DNA of 64,000 nucleotides from Gemmatimonadaceae bacterium (GTDB lineage Bacteria; Gemmatimonadota; Gemmatimonadetes; Gemmatimonadales; Gemmatimonadaceae), in contig WYBP01000022.1 of the NCBI GenBank assembly GCA_011525845.1, positions 1 to 64,000 on the forward strand. Reading direction: 5' to 3'. The notes below the pieces were generated by a model. That model was not told the origin of the DNA, did no database searches, and worked only from the letters and a program-made list of their open reading frames with translations. The position numbers and the translations under genes are program-made. Positions within the stretch are counted from its first letter, which is position 1. Each line of letters opens with the position of its first letter. Positions 17,319-24,732 of the stretch are shown piece after piece.

Positions 17319-19208
17319 ATGATCCTTCCCGACACCCTGGCGAGCACTCCCGTCTCGCGCCGTTCGATGCTGCAGTCGCTGGGGGCCGTCGGCCTCTTCA
17401 CCGGCGCGCAACACCTCCTGCCCGACTATTCGGGTCCCCATGCGACCGCGACGGGCGGAGCGCCTCTCGCGCCCCGTATCGTCGATGGCAAGGCCATCTA
17501 CGATCTCGAGATCGCGGAGACGAAGCTTCGCATCGAGGGTCGTTCGACGACCGCGACGACCATCAATGGGACCGTGCCGGGACCTCTCATCCGCCTGCGT
17601 GAGGGGGACGATGCGATCCTGCGCGTGACGAACCGATTGCGCGAGGACACCTCCATCCACTGGCATGGCCTCATCCTGCCGCCGGAGATGGACGGTGTGC
17701 CGGGGCTGAGCTTTCCCGGCATTCGGCCCGGCGAGACCTTCGAGTACCGCTATCCCGTGCAGCAGGCCGGCACCTACTGGTACCACAGCCATTCGGGACT
17801 GCAGGAGCAACTGGGGCACTACGGCCCGCTCGTCATCGACCCGGCGGAACCGCTCCCCTACGCGTACGACCGCGAGTTCGTGCTCGTGCTCTCCGACTGG
17901 ACCTTCGAGAATCCGTATCGCCTGCTCGAGCGCCTGAAGAAGCAGCCGGACTACTACAACTACCAGCGTCGCACGCTCATGGACTTCTTCCGCGACGTGG
18001 GGCGGGACGGGTTCGGCACCACGGTGCGCGATCGGCTCATGTGGTCCTCCATGCGGATGAACCCGACCGACATCTCGGACGTCACGGGAGCGACCTACAG
18101 CTTCCTGATGAACGGGATGGCGCCGGAGACGAACTGGACCGGGCTGTTCAAGCCGGGGGAGCGGGTGCTGCTGCGCGTGATCAACGCCGGCGCCGGGTCG
18201 TACTTCGACGTGCGCGTGCCGGGCGTGCCGATGACGGTGGTGCAGGTCAGCGGCCAGCCGGTCGAGCCCGTGGAGACGGACGAGTTCCGGATCGCGCTCG
18301 CCGAGACGTATGACGTGATCGTCCAGCTCCCCGAGGACCGGGCCTACACGATCTTCGCCGAGGCGATGGACCGGAGCGGCTTCGCGAGCGGCACGCTGGC
18401 GCCGCGCGAAGGGATGGTCGGCGCGCTCCCCCCGCGCCGTCGCCGGCCGACGCTGACCATGAACGACATGGGGATGGACCACGGGTCGATGGCGGGGATG
18501 GACCACGCGAACATGCCGGGCATGGATGCACCTGCCGCGGCTCCCGTGGCGACTTCCGCCGCGGCCGTGCCGGATGAGCACGCGGGACACGACATGTCGG
18601 CGATGGGCGGCGGGACGCCCGCCGCGGGACTGCGGGCGCCGGGGACGCTTCCCGAGCGCGTGGCGCACGGCCCCGACTCGCATGGACCCGGCAACGCGAT
18701 GGCGCCGGAGATGGTCTCGAGCCGGCTCTCCGAGCCCGGCGTCGGGCTCGGAGAGGACGGTCGTCGCGTGCTGCTCTACACGCAGCTCCGCTCACTGGCG
18801 CCGCGCGAGGACTTCAAGGCCCCCGACCGCGAGATCGAGCTGCACCTCACCGGGAACATGGAACGCTTCATGTGGGGGATCGACGGCGTGCCCTTCCACG
18901 AGGCGGAACCGATCGAGTTCACCTACGGGGAACGCCTGCGCCTCACGATGGTGAACGACACGATGATGAACCATCCGATGCACCTGCACGGGATGTGGAT
19001 GGAACTCGAGAACGGGCAGGGCGACCGGATCCCGCGGGTGCACACGATCAACGTCAAGCCGGCGGAGAAGGTCTCGCTCCTCATCACCGCCGACGCGCCC
19101 GGTCGCTGGGCGTTCCACTGTCACGTCCTCTATCACATGGAAGTCGGGATGTTCCGGATCGTCCAGGTCTCGCCGGATCCTCACGCGGGGCACCATGATG
19201 CGAACTGA
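17319..19208 (+). CDS. Tat-exported multicopper oxidase (CopA/PcoA type)
   Basis: A 629-residue periplasmic copper oxidase. Tat motif SRRSMLQSLG (residues 13-22). Four copper-binding motifs are present in order: SIHWHG, WYHSHSG, NHPMHLHG and the C-terminal HCHVLYHMEVGMF with the type 1 Cys and axial Met. Between cupredoxin domains 2 and 3 is a Met/His-rich stretch (MDHGSMAGMDHANMPGMD and DEHAGHDMSAMG) characteristic of CopA/PcoA, which store and oxidise Cu(I) to Cu(II). ATG 17319 gives the Tat signal directly. The gene is co-transcribed with copB (14-bp overlap) and divergent from the CopCD operon, with two candidate operators between. Confidence 0.93.
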   Translation: MILPDTLASTPVSRRSMLQSLGAVGLFTGAQHLLPDYSGPHATATGGAPLAPRIVDGKAIYDLEIAETKLRIEGRSTTATTINGTVPGPLIRLREGDDAILRVTNRLREDTSIHWHGLILPPEMDGVPGLSFPGIRPGETFEYRYPVQQAGTYWYHSHSGLQEQLGHYGPLVIDPAEPLPYAYDREFVLVLSDWTFENPYRLLERLKKQPDYYNYQRRTLMDFFRDVGRDGFGTTVRDRLMWSSMRMNPTDISDVTGATYSFLMNGMAPETNWTGLFKPGERVLLRVINAGAGSYFDVRVPGVPMTVVQVSGQPVEPVETDEFRIALAETYDVIVQLPEDRAYTIFAEAMDRSGFASGTLAPREGMVGALPPRRRRPTLTMNDMGMDHGSMAGMDHANMPGMDAPAAAPVATSAAAVPDEHAGHDMSAMGGGTPAAGLRAPGTLPERVAHGPDSHGPGNAMAPEMVSSRLSEPGVGLGEDGRRVLLYTQLRSLAPREDFKAPDREIELHLTGNMERFMWGIDGVPFHEAEPIEFTYGERLRLTMVNDTMMNHPMHLHGMWMELENGQGDRIPRVHTINVKPAEKVSLLITADAPGRWAFHCHVLYHMEVGMFRIVQVSPDPHAGHHDAN

Positions 19209-19974
19209 GATCCGATGTGACTTCCGGCGGGTGTCCCGCCGGCTGACGGCGCTGGGCCTGGCGTTGCTCGTGGGCGTACCGCTCGGCGCGCAAGGAATGC
19301 CCGACTCGTCTCCGCTGCACCAGATGGACTGGGGGCGCCAGACCTTCGTGTATGCCGAGGTGCTCGACTACGCCCCGGGTCTGGCGTCGCGCCCGCTCCT
19401 CCTCGACCTCGCCGGCTGGATGGGTGGCTCATCGCACCGGCTCTGGCTCAAGGCCGACGCGCAGCTCGCGACCGTCGGCGGCGGCTCGGGCGGCAACTAC
19501 CAGGCGCTCTATGGGCGGCTCATCTCGCCCTACTGGGACGTGCAGGTCGGAGCACGCGCGGACGTGAACTCGGGGGGAGGCTCGACGATCAGCAGGGTCG
19601 GCGCCGTGGTCGGGCTCCAGGGCGTCGCGCCCCACTGGTTCGAGCTCGAGCCCTCGCTCTTCGTGACCACGGATGGCAAGCTCTCGCTCGACCTGACCGG
19701 GTCATACGATCTCTACGTCACGCAGCGGCTGGTGCTGCAGCCGCGGCTCGAGACGAGCGTGTCGTTCGCGGACGACCGCGAGTTCGGGATCGGGTCCGGG
19801 TTGAGCGATGGCTCGCTGGCGCTGCGCGCGCGCTTCGAGATGCGCCGCGAGTTCGCGCCCTATGTCGGGGTGCTCTGGGAGCGTCGGTTCGGGCGGACGG
19901 CAGACTTCGCGCGGGCGGGTGGCGGGGACGTCGGGGAGACGCTCCTCGTGGTCGGCTTGAGGTTCTGGCGCTAG
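19195..19974 (+). CDS. copB: CopB/PcoB-family outer-membrane copper resistance protein
   Basis: A 259-residue protein: signal peptide (to about residue 33, ending PLGAQG), then MDWGRQTFVYAEVLDY and alternating beta-strands (YWDVQVGARADV, PSLFVTTDGKLSLDLTGSYD) through the C-terminal phenylalanine-ending style GLRFWR typical of outer-membrane barrels. It is the usual partner of CopA and is thought to bind or move copper at the outer membrane. ATG 19195 overlaps the oxidase stop; the adjacent ATG 19198 is equally possible. It lacks the long Met/His-rich N-terminal region of longer CopB proteins. Confidence 0.88.
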   Translation: MMRTEIRCDFRRVSRRLTALGLALLVGVPLGAQGMPDSSPLHQMDWGRQTFVYAEVLDYAPGLASRPLLLDLAGWMGGSSHRLWLKADAQLATVGGGSGGNYQALYGRLISPYWDVQVGARADVNSGGGSTISRVGAVVGLQGVAPHWFELEPSLFVTTDGKLSLDLTGSYDLYVTQRLVLQPRLETSVSFADDREFGIGSGLSDGSLALRARFEMRREFAPYVGVLWERRFGRTADFARAGGGDVGETLLVVGLRFWR

Positions 19975-20116
19975 CAGCCATCTCGTCGTCGCGACGCCCT
20001 GCATGGCATTGTTCGGCCGAGTAACTCCCTTCGGTGATCCAACTCGGAGCTCTCGTCGTACGCTCATGCCAGTCTGAGTGAGAGGCTCCAGGTCGTTGAT
20101 GCCGTTGGGCTTACTC

Positions 20117-20124
20117 CTCGCTCA
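20117..20124. repeat. Left target-site duplication of IS1595-type element
   Basis: CTCGCTCA directly outside the left terminal inverted repeat; the right flank at 24587-24594 reads CTCGCGCA, 7 of 8 identical. Eight bases is the duplication length known for IS1595-family insertions. The single mismatch may be mutation after insertion. The 150 bp between copB and this site shows nothing else I can assign. Confidence 0.6.
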
Positions 20125-20149
20125 CGGAAGGGTGTAGTTGGCGCACAGG
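20125..20149 (+). repeat. Left terminal inverted repeat, 25 bp
   Basis: The innermost 20 bases read GGGTGTAGTTGGCGCACAGG. The whole 25 bases are the exact reverse complement of 24562-24586. Confidence 0.9.
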
Positions 20150-20173
20150 GGGCGCCGTGAGGCGGTGCTGGAT

Positions 20174-20188
20174 TTTGCGCTCTGCAAA
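20174..20188. promoter_or_regulatory. 15-bp dyad upstream of the Panacea gene
   Basis: TTTGCGCTCTGCAAA: 5-bp arms, 5-bp spacer, 134 bp before the Panacea gene start and 25 bp inside the left end. It could be an operator or a transposase site. The rest of the 172-bp leader shows no convincing -35/-10 pair. Confidence 0.3.
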
Positions 20189-20321
20189 TGCCTGTTGGAG
20201 GCGTTGTTTTGCTCCCGGCAATGTCTTCCGGTGGCGTGATTTCTCCCGGATCGTCAGATTTGGGGTACGTTCGGTAGTGCATTTCCGGGTGCTCCCGATT
20301 TCTACTCTCCCCGAGACCCGT

Positions 20322-20774
20322 ATGGCCGCCGTTACCGTCAACCAGATCGCGGACTGGTTCATCGTTCGCTTTCGTGACGCGGGTGATTCCGTCACGAACC
20401 TGAAGCTCCAGAAGCTTGTCTACTACGCTCAGGCGTGGTTCGTCGCGATTCATCGGGAGCGGTTGTTTCCTGAGTCCTTTGAGGCATGGGTGCACGGTCC
20501 GGTGTGTCCGCCGCTCTATCATCGGTTCAAGTCCCATCGCTGGAATCCGATCACCGATGAGGTGGCGCCGCCAGCGCTGGATGACCGCGTAACGGGAGTC
20601 TTGGACGAGGTGATGGAGGTCTACGGCGGCTTTGCGGGCTGGCAGTTGGAGCAGCTGACGCACAGCGAAGCGCCGTGGCTGGACGCGCGGCGAGGGCTTG
20701 CCCCCGAGCAGACATGCGACACCGAGATTTCGGTGGACGCCATGCGCGGGTTCTACAAGCCGAAGCGAGGATGA
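20322..20774 (+). CDS. Panacea-domain (DUF4065, SocA-like) putative antitoxin
   Basis: A 150-residue protein with the Panacea/DUF4065 signature: IADWFIVRF, then NLKLQKLVYYAQAWFVA and the FPESFEAWVHGPVCPPLYHRF segment. Panacea is a versatile antitoxin domain found beside many unrelated toxins; SocA of Caulobacter is the founding example. Start at ATG 20322 matches the family N-terminus. The stop overlaps the start of the next gene (ATGA), the usual arrangement of antitoxin followed by toxin. Lower GC at third positions than the flanking chromosome supports acquisition with the transposon. Confidence 0.88.
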   Translation: MAAVTVNQIADWFIVRFRDAGDSVTNLKLQKLVYYAQAWFVAIHRERLFPESFEAWVHGPVCPPLYHRFKSHRWNPITDEVAPPALDDRVTGVLDEVMEVYGGFAGWQLEQLTHSEAPWLDARRGLAPEQTCDTEISVDAMRGFYKPKRG

Positions 20775-21190
20775 AGCCGAAGCACGTCCCGATTCCGCAT
20801 AGGCCGAACCCTGGCTCCGTTCACATTCCGGCCCCCGTCACCCCGGGGGCCGAAGTGTTGTTGTCCTTCAAGCACCTGAACCTGACGGACAAGTTTACGC
20901 CCAAAGGTAGGGAGGCTGAGTACATCATCACCGCGTTGGGGCGAATGCGCGAGATGTGCAAGCTCAAGCCGCAGGAACTGAAGCAGAGCGGCAAGGTCTG
21001 GCGGTGTCACACGATCAAGTGGGACGAGACGAGCGAGCCCAAGGGATACGAGGCGATGCCGAAGTCCTTTCAGGACTCAGAACCCATGCAAATCAGCCTC
21101 GGCAAGGCGGATGGGCGCCTGCAAGGGTACTTCGTTGGTTCGACCTTCTACGTGGTCTGGTTCGACGCACATCATCAGTTGTATCCATAA
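20771..21190 (+). CDS. Small protein paired with Panacea; putative toxin
   Basis: A 139-residue protein translationally coupled to the Panacea gene. It has a Pro-rich N-terminus, a lysine-rich middle (CKLKPQELKQSGKVWRCHTI) and a beta-strand-like end, GRLQGYFVGSTFYVVWFDAH followed by HQLYP, a closing pattern I associate with small RNA-interferase-like folds but cannot assign to a named family. No signal peptide or membrane segment. By position it is the toxin of a PanAT-type toxin-antitoxin pair. What it attacks is unknown. Confidence 0.6.
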   Translation: MKPKHVPIPHRPNPGSVHIPAPVTPGAEVLLSFKHLNLTDKFTPKGREAEYIITALGRMREMCKLKPQELKQSGKVWRCHTIKWDETSEPKGYEAMPKSFQDSEPMQISLGKADGRLQGYFVGSTFYVVWFDAHHQLYP

Positions 21191-21202
21191 AGCCATCGGG
21201 GC

Positions 21203-21334
21203 CTATTCCTTCGGTTTCGACGGCTTGCCCTTCGCTAGCGCCTTCGCGACCGCGTCCTTCCAGTCGCCCTCGATCTTGAGAGTTTCCGGCTTCGGGCCTC
21301 GCTTCGCAGTTGACGACTTCGGTTTCTTGGTCAT
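21203..21334 (-). CDS. Small basic protein (43 aa), unknown
   Basis: An ATG-initiated 43-codon frame on the minus strand between the toxin candidate and the tRNA. It begins MTKKPKSSTAKRGPKPETLK, continues IEGDWKDAVAKALAKGKP and ends SKPKE: a basic tail, one amphipathic helix with WKDAVAKAL, and a basic end. The composition looks like a real protein rather than a shadow (no competing gene on the other strand). No clear Shine-Dalgarno. It could be a small DNA/RNA-binding cargo protein. I do not recognise the family. Confidence 0.5.
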   Translation of the reverse strand: MTKKPKSSTAKRGPKPETLKIEGDWKDAVAKALAKGKPSKPKE

Positions 21335-21358
21335 CTTGTGTATGTAGGTTCGAGGCTA

Positions 21359-21442
21359 TGCGGTCGGCGGGACTCGAACCCGCACTCTCTGCCGAGAAAT
21401 AGATTCCAGATCCATCGCGTCTACCATCTCCGCCACGACCGC
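21359..21442 (-). tRNA. Class II tRNA, Leu-type body with UGG/GGA-ambiguous anticodon loop
   Basis: A complete cloverleaf on the minus strand: perfect 7-bp acceptor (GCGGTCG/CGACCGC), D-arm GCGGAGATGGTAGACGC, anticodon stem ATGGA/TCTAT (one G-U), long variable arm (TCTC/GAGA stem), perfect T-arm GCGGG-TTCGAGT-CCCGC, and discriminator A; no encoded CCA. Body and A73 are those of tRNA-Leu. The seven-base anticodon loop is TCTGGAA: strict geometry gives anticodon UGG (proline, 21406-21408) with C instead of the near-universal U at position 33. If the loop is read one base later it gives GGA (serine) after a U. None agrees with leucine. It sits inside the transposon. Confidence 0.8.
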
Positions 21443-21478
21443 GCCCCTGCGTCTCACGACGTGGGGGCTTTGTTCTTT

Positions 21479-22663
21479 CTAGCTCGCGTCTCCCCGTGAG
21501 AGCCTGAATGGTAGAACGTCTGCACCCTTTCGGACACGGGCGACGACGCGAGTAGGCGCTTCGCGGAAGAATCCGAGCGGTAGGCCGACAATCGCGGCAA
21601 CATCCTCTTCCGCAAATGCCACATCCGCGAGCAGTTGCGTCGGCGAGATACCGCATTCATCGCGAACAATCTGCACGGCATCACGCAACGTAGACGGTGT
21701 TTCGCTTTCGATTACGTCATCTAGCGGCTCGGCCCGACGCCAGGGGGCGTACGCCTCCCAGAGCCGCTTGTACTGGCGATCCGTGATAAGGTCTAGTTGA
21801 AGCAAGCGCACAATCATAGCCGCGATCGACGCCCCCCAAACGGGCTTCAGTTCTCGAAGTGCAGGGAGCGTCGGCATGAAGACCGTGCGGCGAAAGCCAG
21901 AGGCGGGCATGAGGAACGCCCCTGCGAAATGATTCGCTTGCTTCTCCAACAATGCATGGGTCGCCGCCGTCGCCACCGTCTCGCGCGGCAAGTGACGGTG
22001 AAGCACCATGTGGCCGAGTTCATGAAGCGCGTCAAAGCGAGAACGAACGGCTGAGTTCTTTTCGTTGTTGAGAATAAAGAACGGCCGATTGCTCGGCGTG
22101 GCCCATTGCGAAAACGCATCGAGAGTCTCGTCGCCGAGCCCGAGACGAACGACGACGCCGCCGTGGTGCTCTAGCAGACGCACCACATTTGCGATGGGCC
22201 CATCTCCGAGCCCCCAGAATGCGCGCGTTTCCTCGGCAGCGCGTTCGATGTCACGCCATCCGATGGCCGCTGGATCGTTCCCGAGCGTAAGATGCGGAAA
22301 GTGCGGGGTCGGCAACTCAACGAACCGATCTACATAGTCCGCCATCTCGCGCGTACGGTCCTTGAGCGTCGCGGCGGCAAGCCGCGCGCGCTTGGTGGCT
22401 GATGCATACGACCGCATGAAAGGAGCCGAGCCCTCGTCGAATCCCATCGGTAGCGGACGGAGGAAGAAGGCAAGCGGTTCCGCCAGCACGTCGGCGATGA
22501 GGCGGAGTACGTCCGCTTGAGGGACGGACTTCCCTCCGAGGAACTTGGAGACCATCTGATTGGACACTCCAACAGCCGCCGCCAGCGCCGTCGCGGTCAT
22601 GCGACGGCGCTGCATGGCCTGTCGAAGTCGATCCGGAACAAACCCCTCTCTTGCTTGCGACAC
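21479..22663 (-). CDS. XRE HTH plus ImmA/IrrE-type metallopeptidase regulator
   Basis: A 394-residue fusion. Residues about 10-65 form an XRE/Cro helix-turn-helix (MTATALAAAVGVSNQMVSKF). From about 130 there is an ImmA/IrrE (DUF955, COG2856) zinc peptidase domain with ALHELGHMVLH (H214, E215, H218) and the later Glu-containing QANHFAGAFLMP. Such proteins either act as antitoxins or cleave a repressor in mobile elements. GTG start at 22661-22663 behind GGGAG. It follows the 22667 gene by 3 bp, so the two are one operon, and is likely self-regulated through the HTH. Confidence 0.87.
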   Translation of the reverse strand: MSQAREGFVPDRLRQAMQRRRMTATALAAAVGVSNQMVSKFLGGKSVPQADVLRLIADVLAEPLAFFLRPLPMGFDEGSAPFMRSYASATKRARLAAATLKDRTREMADYVDRFVELPTPHFPHLTLGNDPAAIGWRDIERAAEETRAFWGLGDGPIANVVRLLEHHGGVVVRLGLGDETLDAFSQWATPSNRPFFILNNEKNSAVRSRFDALHELGHMVLHRHLPRETVATAATHALLEKQANHFAGAFLMPASGFRRTVFMPTLPALRELKPVWGASIAAMIVRLLQLDLITDRQYKRLWEAYAPWRRAEPLDDVIESETPSTLRDAVQIVRDECGISPTQLLADVAFAEEDVAAIVGLPLGFFREAPTRVVARVRKGADVLPFRLSRGDAS

Positions 22664-22666
22664 AGG

Positions 22667-23362
22667 CTAGGCTCCCGTTCCGTCCTTCTCGTCCTGCTTC
22701 GGGCGACGCTTGGGCGACTTGCCCGACACGTCCTCGCGCGAAAGGCCGCGCAGTTCGTCGATCACGTCCGGGTGCGCCACAAAGAGCGGCAACCGCCAGA
22801 TCACTTCTTTGGTATCCGTCGTTGGCGCCACGAGATCGAAGAACGCCGGTCGGTCGTACCGGCGAACCTCTCGCACCTTCCGCGTCTCCTCATCGAAGAA
22901 CACTCGCCTCTCGAAGCTGTGGAGCGCCATCAGGTGATAGAACTTCCGACCACCGGTTCCCTCGACCTCTGAGGGAAAGAGGGGCAGTACATAGTTTGCG
23001 CCCGTGGCGAGCGAGTCACGAAAGAGCGCCTTGCGAGGAAGCAGGTCAGCGCGAGGGACGGCATGACAGGTGATGACCAGCGATTTCGTGGTCATCGTGA
23101 AATGCGGATAGCCGCCCTTCTTGGCGATCACGTCATTGCCGGTGATACCGGGATGCTTCGGGCAGAAGAGCTTGAGTGACGTTTCGAGATTGGCGAGCCG
23201 CATGTTGCCGTAGACCTTGCGGTGCTGCGCTCGATCGTGCCCCGCTGCCTCCGCAGCCGTTGTGCGATAGACGGCGTCGAGGTGCCGCAGCAGGTCGCGC
23301 TGCGGAGTGGGGCCGAACTCCTCGGCCACGAGCTTGCTGATGATTTCCCTATCGTCGGCCAC
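22667..23362 (-). CDS. Unknown partner of the XRE-ImmA protein
   Basis: A 231-residue soluble protein, not recognised. It has an N-terminal alpha-helical part, a central cysteine-containing segment (KLFCPKHPGITGNDVIAKKG), several beta-strand-like stretches (HFTMTTKSLVITCHAV, ANYVLPLF, KFYHLMALHSFERRVFF) and a charged C-terminal tail (KSPKRRPKQDEKDG). No signal peptide or membrane segment. GTG start at 23360-23362. It is translated just ahead of the XRE-ImmA gene, an order and tightness that suggest a toxin-antitoxin or repressor-protease pair. The function is open. Confidence 0.55.
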   Translation of the reverse strand: MADDREIISKLVAEEFGPTPQRDLLRHLDAVYRTTAAEAAGHDRAQHRKVYGNMRLANLETSLKLFCPKHPGITGNDVIAKKGGYPHFTMTTKSLVITCHAVPRADLLPRKALFRDSLATGANYVLPLFPSEVEGTGGRKFYHLMALHSFERRVFFDEETRKVREVRRYDRPAFFDLVAPTTDTKEVIWRLPLFVAHPDVIDELRGLSREDVSGKSPKRRPKQDEKDGTGA

Positions 23363-23441
23363 GCCGCCCCCGGTGATGATGTGTTTCCCTCAATAAGGGG
23401 GCAAGGCCGCAGGAAATCAACCCAAGGGGGTATTTCGTTAC

Positions 23442-23459
23442 AAAAAGCCCCTTGCGGGG
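23442..23459 (-). terminator. Minus-strand Rho-independent terminator with GNRA loop
   Basis: On the minus strand: CCCC-GCAA-GGGG-C-TTTTT, a short GC stem capped by a GCAA tetraloop followed by five Ts. It lies between the transposase start and the divergent cargo operon and would stop antisense transcripts coming from the transposase side before they enter the 22667 gene. Confidence 0.6.
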
Positions 23460-23473
23460 TTCGCTGTGCGCGT

Positions 23474-23484
23474 AATATCATATT
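23474..23484. promoter_or_regulatory. Dyad at the transposase start
   Basis: AATATCATATT is a perfect inverted repeat, 3 bp before the transposase ATG at 23488; TAATAT at 23473-23478 could be a -10 of an almost leaderless transcript (TTGCGG lies 15 bp upstream as a -35 candidate). The 23363-23487 gap otherwise holds the divergent promoter for the cargo operon. Confidence 0.4.
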
Positions 23485-23487
23485 GTC

Positions 23488-24557
23488 ATGCCAACCGTGA
23501 CCCGGAAGTCCTCGCCCCTCGACGCGCAGATCCCAGAAGCGTGCTCGAACGAAGTCGCCGCCGTCCTCTTCCTCGAAGAGCAGCGCGGCTGGAAGGCCGA
23601 CAAGGACGCGACCTGTGCGAAGTGCGGGACGTTCGGTGAATCGCGCCGCATGCAGGCCAAGGACGGGAGCCGGAACGCGCGCTTCCTTTGGCGCTGCCTC
23701 GCGTGCAAGTCGCAGTTCACGGTCAAGGTCGGCACGATCATGGAGGACAGCCCGATCCCGGCTCGGCACTGGTGCCTCGCGTTCTACCGCGCCGCGTCGT
23801 CCAAGAAGGGCATCAGCGCGCTCCAGATTCAGGGCGAGACGGGCCTGACCTACAAGTCGGCCCTCTTCCTCATGCACCGCATCCAGTGGGCCATGGCGCC
23901 AGCCAACGAGCAGGAATCGAAGCTCGGGGGCGATGGGGGCACGGTCGAGTTCGACGAGACGTACATCGGCGGGAAGCCCCGCACCCGGCCCGGAAGGGCG
24001 CTGAGGCGCGCTACAAGGGCAAGGGGAAGGACTTCGACATGCGAAAGACGGCCGTGGTCGGTGGCGTCGAGCATGACGGCCGGGTCAAGGCGGCAGTGGT
24101 CCGCTCGACCCGCGCGGCGGAAATGGCCGAAATCGTCCGCACCATGGTGGACGAGAAGGCGAATCTCCGCACCGACGAGAGCGTGATCTACAAGACGGTC
24201 GGGCAGGAGTTCGCCTCGCACAAGCGCGTCAAGCACGCGCTCGGCCAGTACGTCCGGTACGACAAGGACGGCGAGACGGTGACCACGAACCGGATTGAGG
24301 GCTTCTGGGCGGGGCTCAAGCGGCAGATCGGCGGGACGCACCACAGCGTCAGCCGGAAGCACCCGCACCGCTACGTCAGCGAGGTCGAGTTCAAGGACAA
24401 CAACCGGAAGCTCTCGGACGCCGACCGGACGGTGAAGCTCATCGGGGCGTCAGTCCAGCGCCGCCTGACCTACGCCGAGCAGGTCACGAACCACGACGAG
24501 GCCGGGCACTTCCTCTACGGCCATACGCCAGCCCCCAAAGCCCCGAGGACCGCATGA
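23488..24557 (+). pseudogene. IS1595-family transposase, frameshifted
   Basis: Two overlapping frames together make one approximately 356-residue transposase. The first holds the N-terminal zinc ribbon (CAKCG, later CLACK) and the first catalytic Asp (VEFDETYIGGKP). The reading frame then shifts by -1 at about 23994 (GGA/AAG), and the second frame carries RTDESVIYK (second Asp), TNRIEGFWAGLKRQIGGTHH and the closing HPHRYVSEVEFKDNNR, all typical of IS1595/ISXO2-like DDE enzymes. A single-base deletion explains it; the site CCCGGAAGG is not a good slippery sequence, so programmed frameshifting is less likely. It ends 4 bp before the right inverted repeat. Confidence 0.85.
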
Positions 24558-24561
24558 ATCG

Positions 24562-24586
24562 CCTGTGCGCCAACTACACCCTTCCG
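24562..24586 (-). repeat. Right terminal inverted repeat, 25 bp
   Basis: Exact reverse complement of 20125-20149, beginning 4 bp after the transposase stop codon. Confidence 0.9.
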
Positions 24587-24594
24587 CTCGCGCA
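24587..24594. repeat. Right target-site duplication
   Basis: CTCGCGCA, matching the left copy CTCGCTCA at 7 of 8 positions. Confidence 0.6.
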
Positions 24595-24662
24595 CGCGCG
24601 AAGCTTCCATGCCGATTGAGCGCTGAGAATCCGGCCCGCCGCCGGCCTGTCAGATCGGCTGG

Positions 24663-24680
24663 CCAATTTGTCTTAATTGG
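24663..24680. promoter_or_regulatory. AT-rich dyad before the minisatellite
   Basis: CCAATTTGTCTTAATTGG: 6-bp perfect arms in a short AT-rich island (24660-24715), the only such patch nearby. TTGTCT and TATTAG (24702-24707) are possible promoter hexamers but with too wide a spacing to be convincing. Confidence 0.3.
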
Positions 24681-24732
24681 AATCGCCCTTCTTTCGAGAT
24701 GTATTAGTATGAGGGCCTCACTCGAAAGAATT

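Larger units (their letters stand above)
20125..24586. mobile_element. IS1595-family transposon with passenger genes
   Basis: A 4,462-bp unit bounded by perfect 25-bp terminal inverted repeats and a near-perfect 8-bp duplication. It contains an IS1595-family transposase at its right end and, between it and the left end, a Panacea-toxin pair, a small basic protein gene, a class II tRNA-like gene, and an XRE-ImmA gene with an upstream partner. IS1595 elements that carry passenger genes are known, but I do not know this gene set in one. Base composition inside is less GC-extreme than on either side, consistent with transfer. It is inserted between the copper divergon and a lineage-specific repeat locus. 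Confidence 0.82.

Noticed and set aside
21187..21200. ATAAAGCCATCG near the toxin stop, similar to bases after copper operator copy 3
   Set aside because: Lacks the TTTAC half and is not upstream of a metal gene; coincidental.
23980..24003. Programmed -1 frameshift for the transposase
   Set aside because: CCCGGAAGGG does not match an X-XXY-YYZ slippery heptamer and I see no clear stimulatory stem; a simple base loss is more likely.
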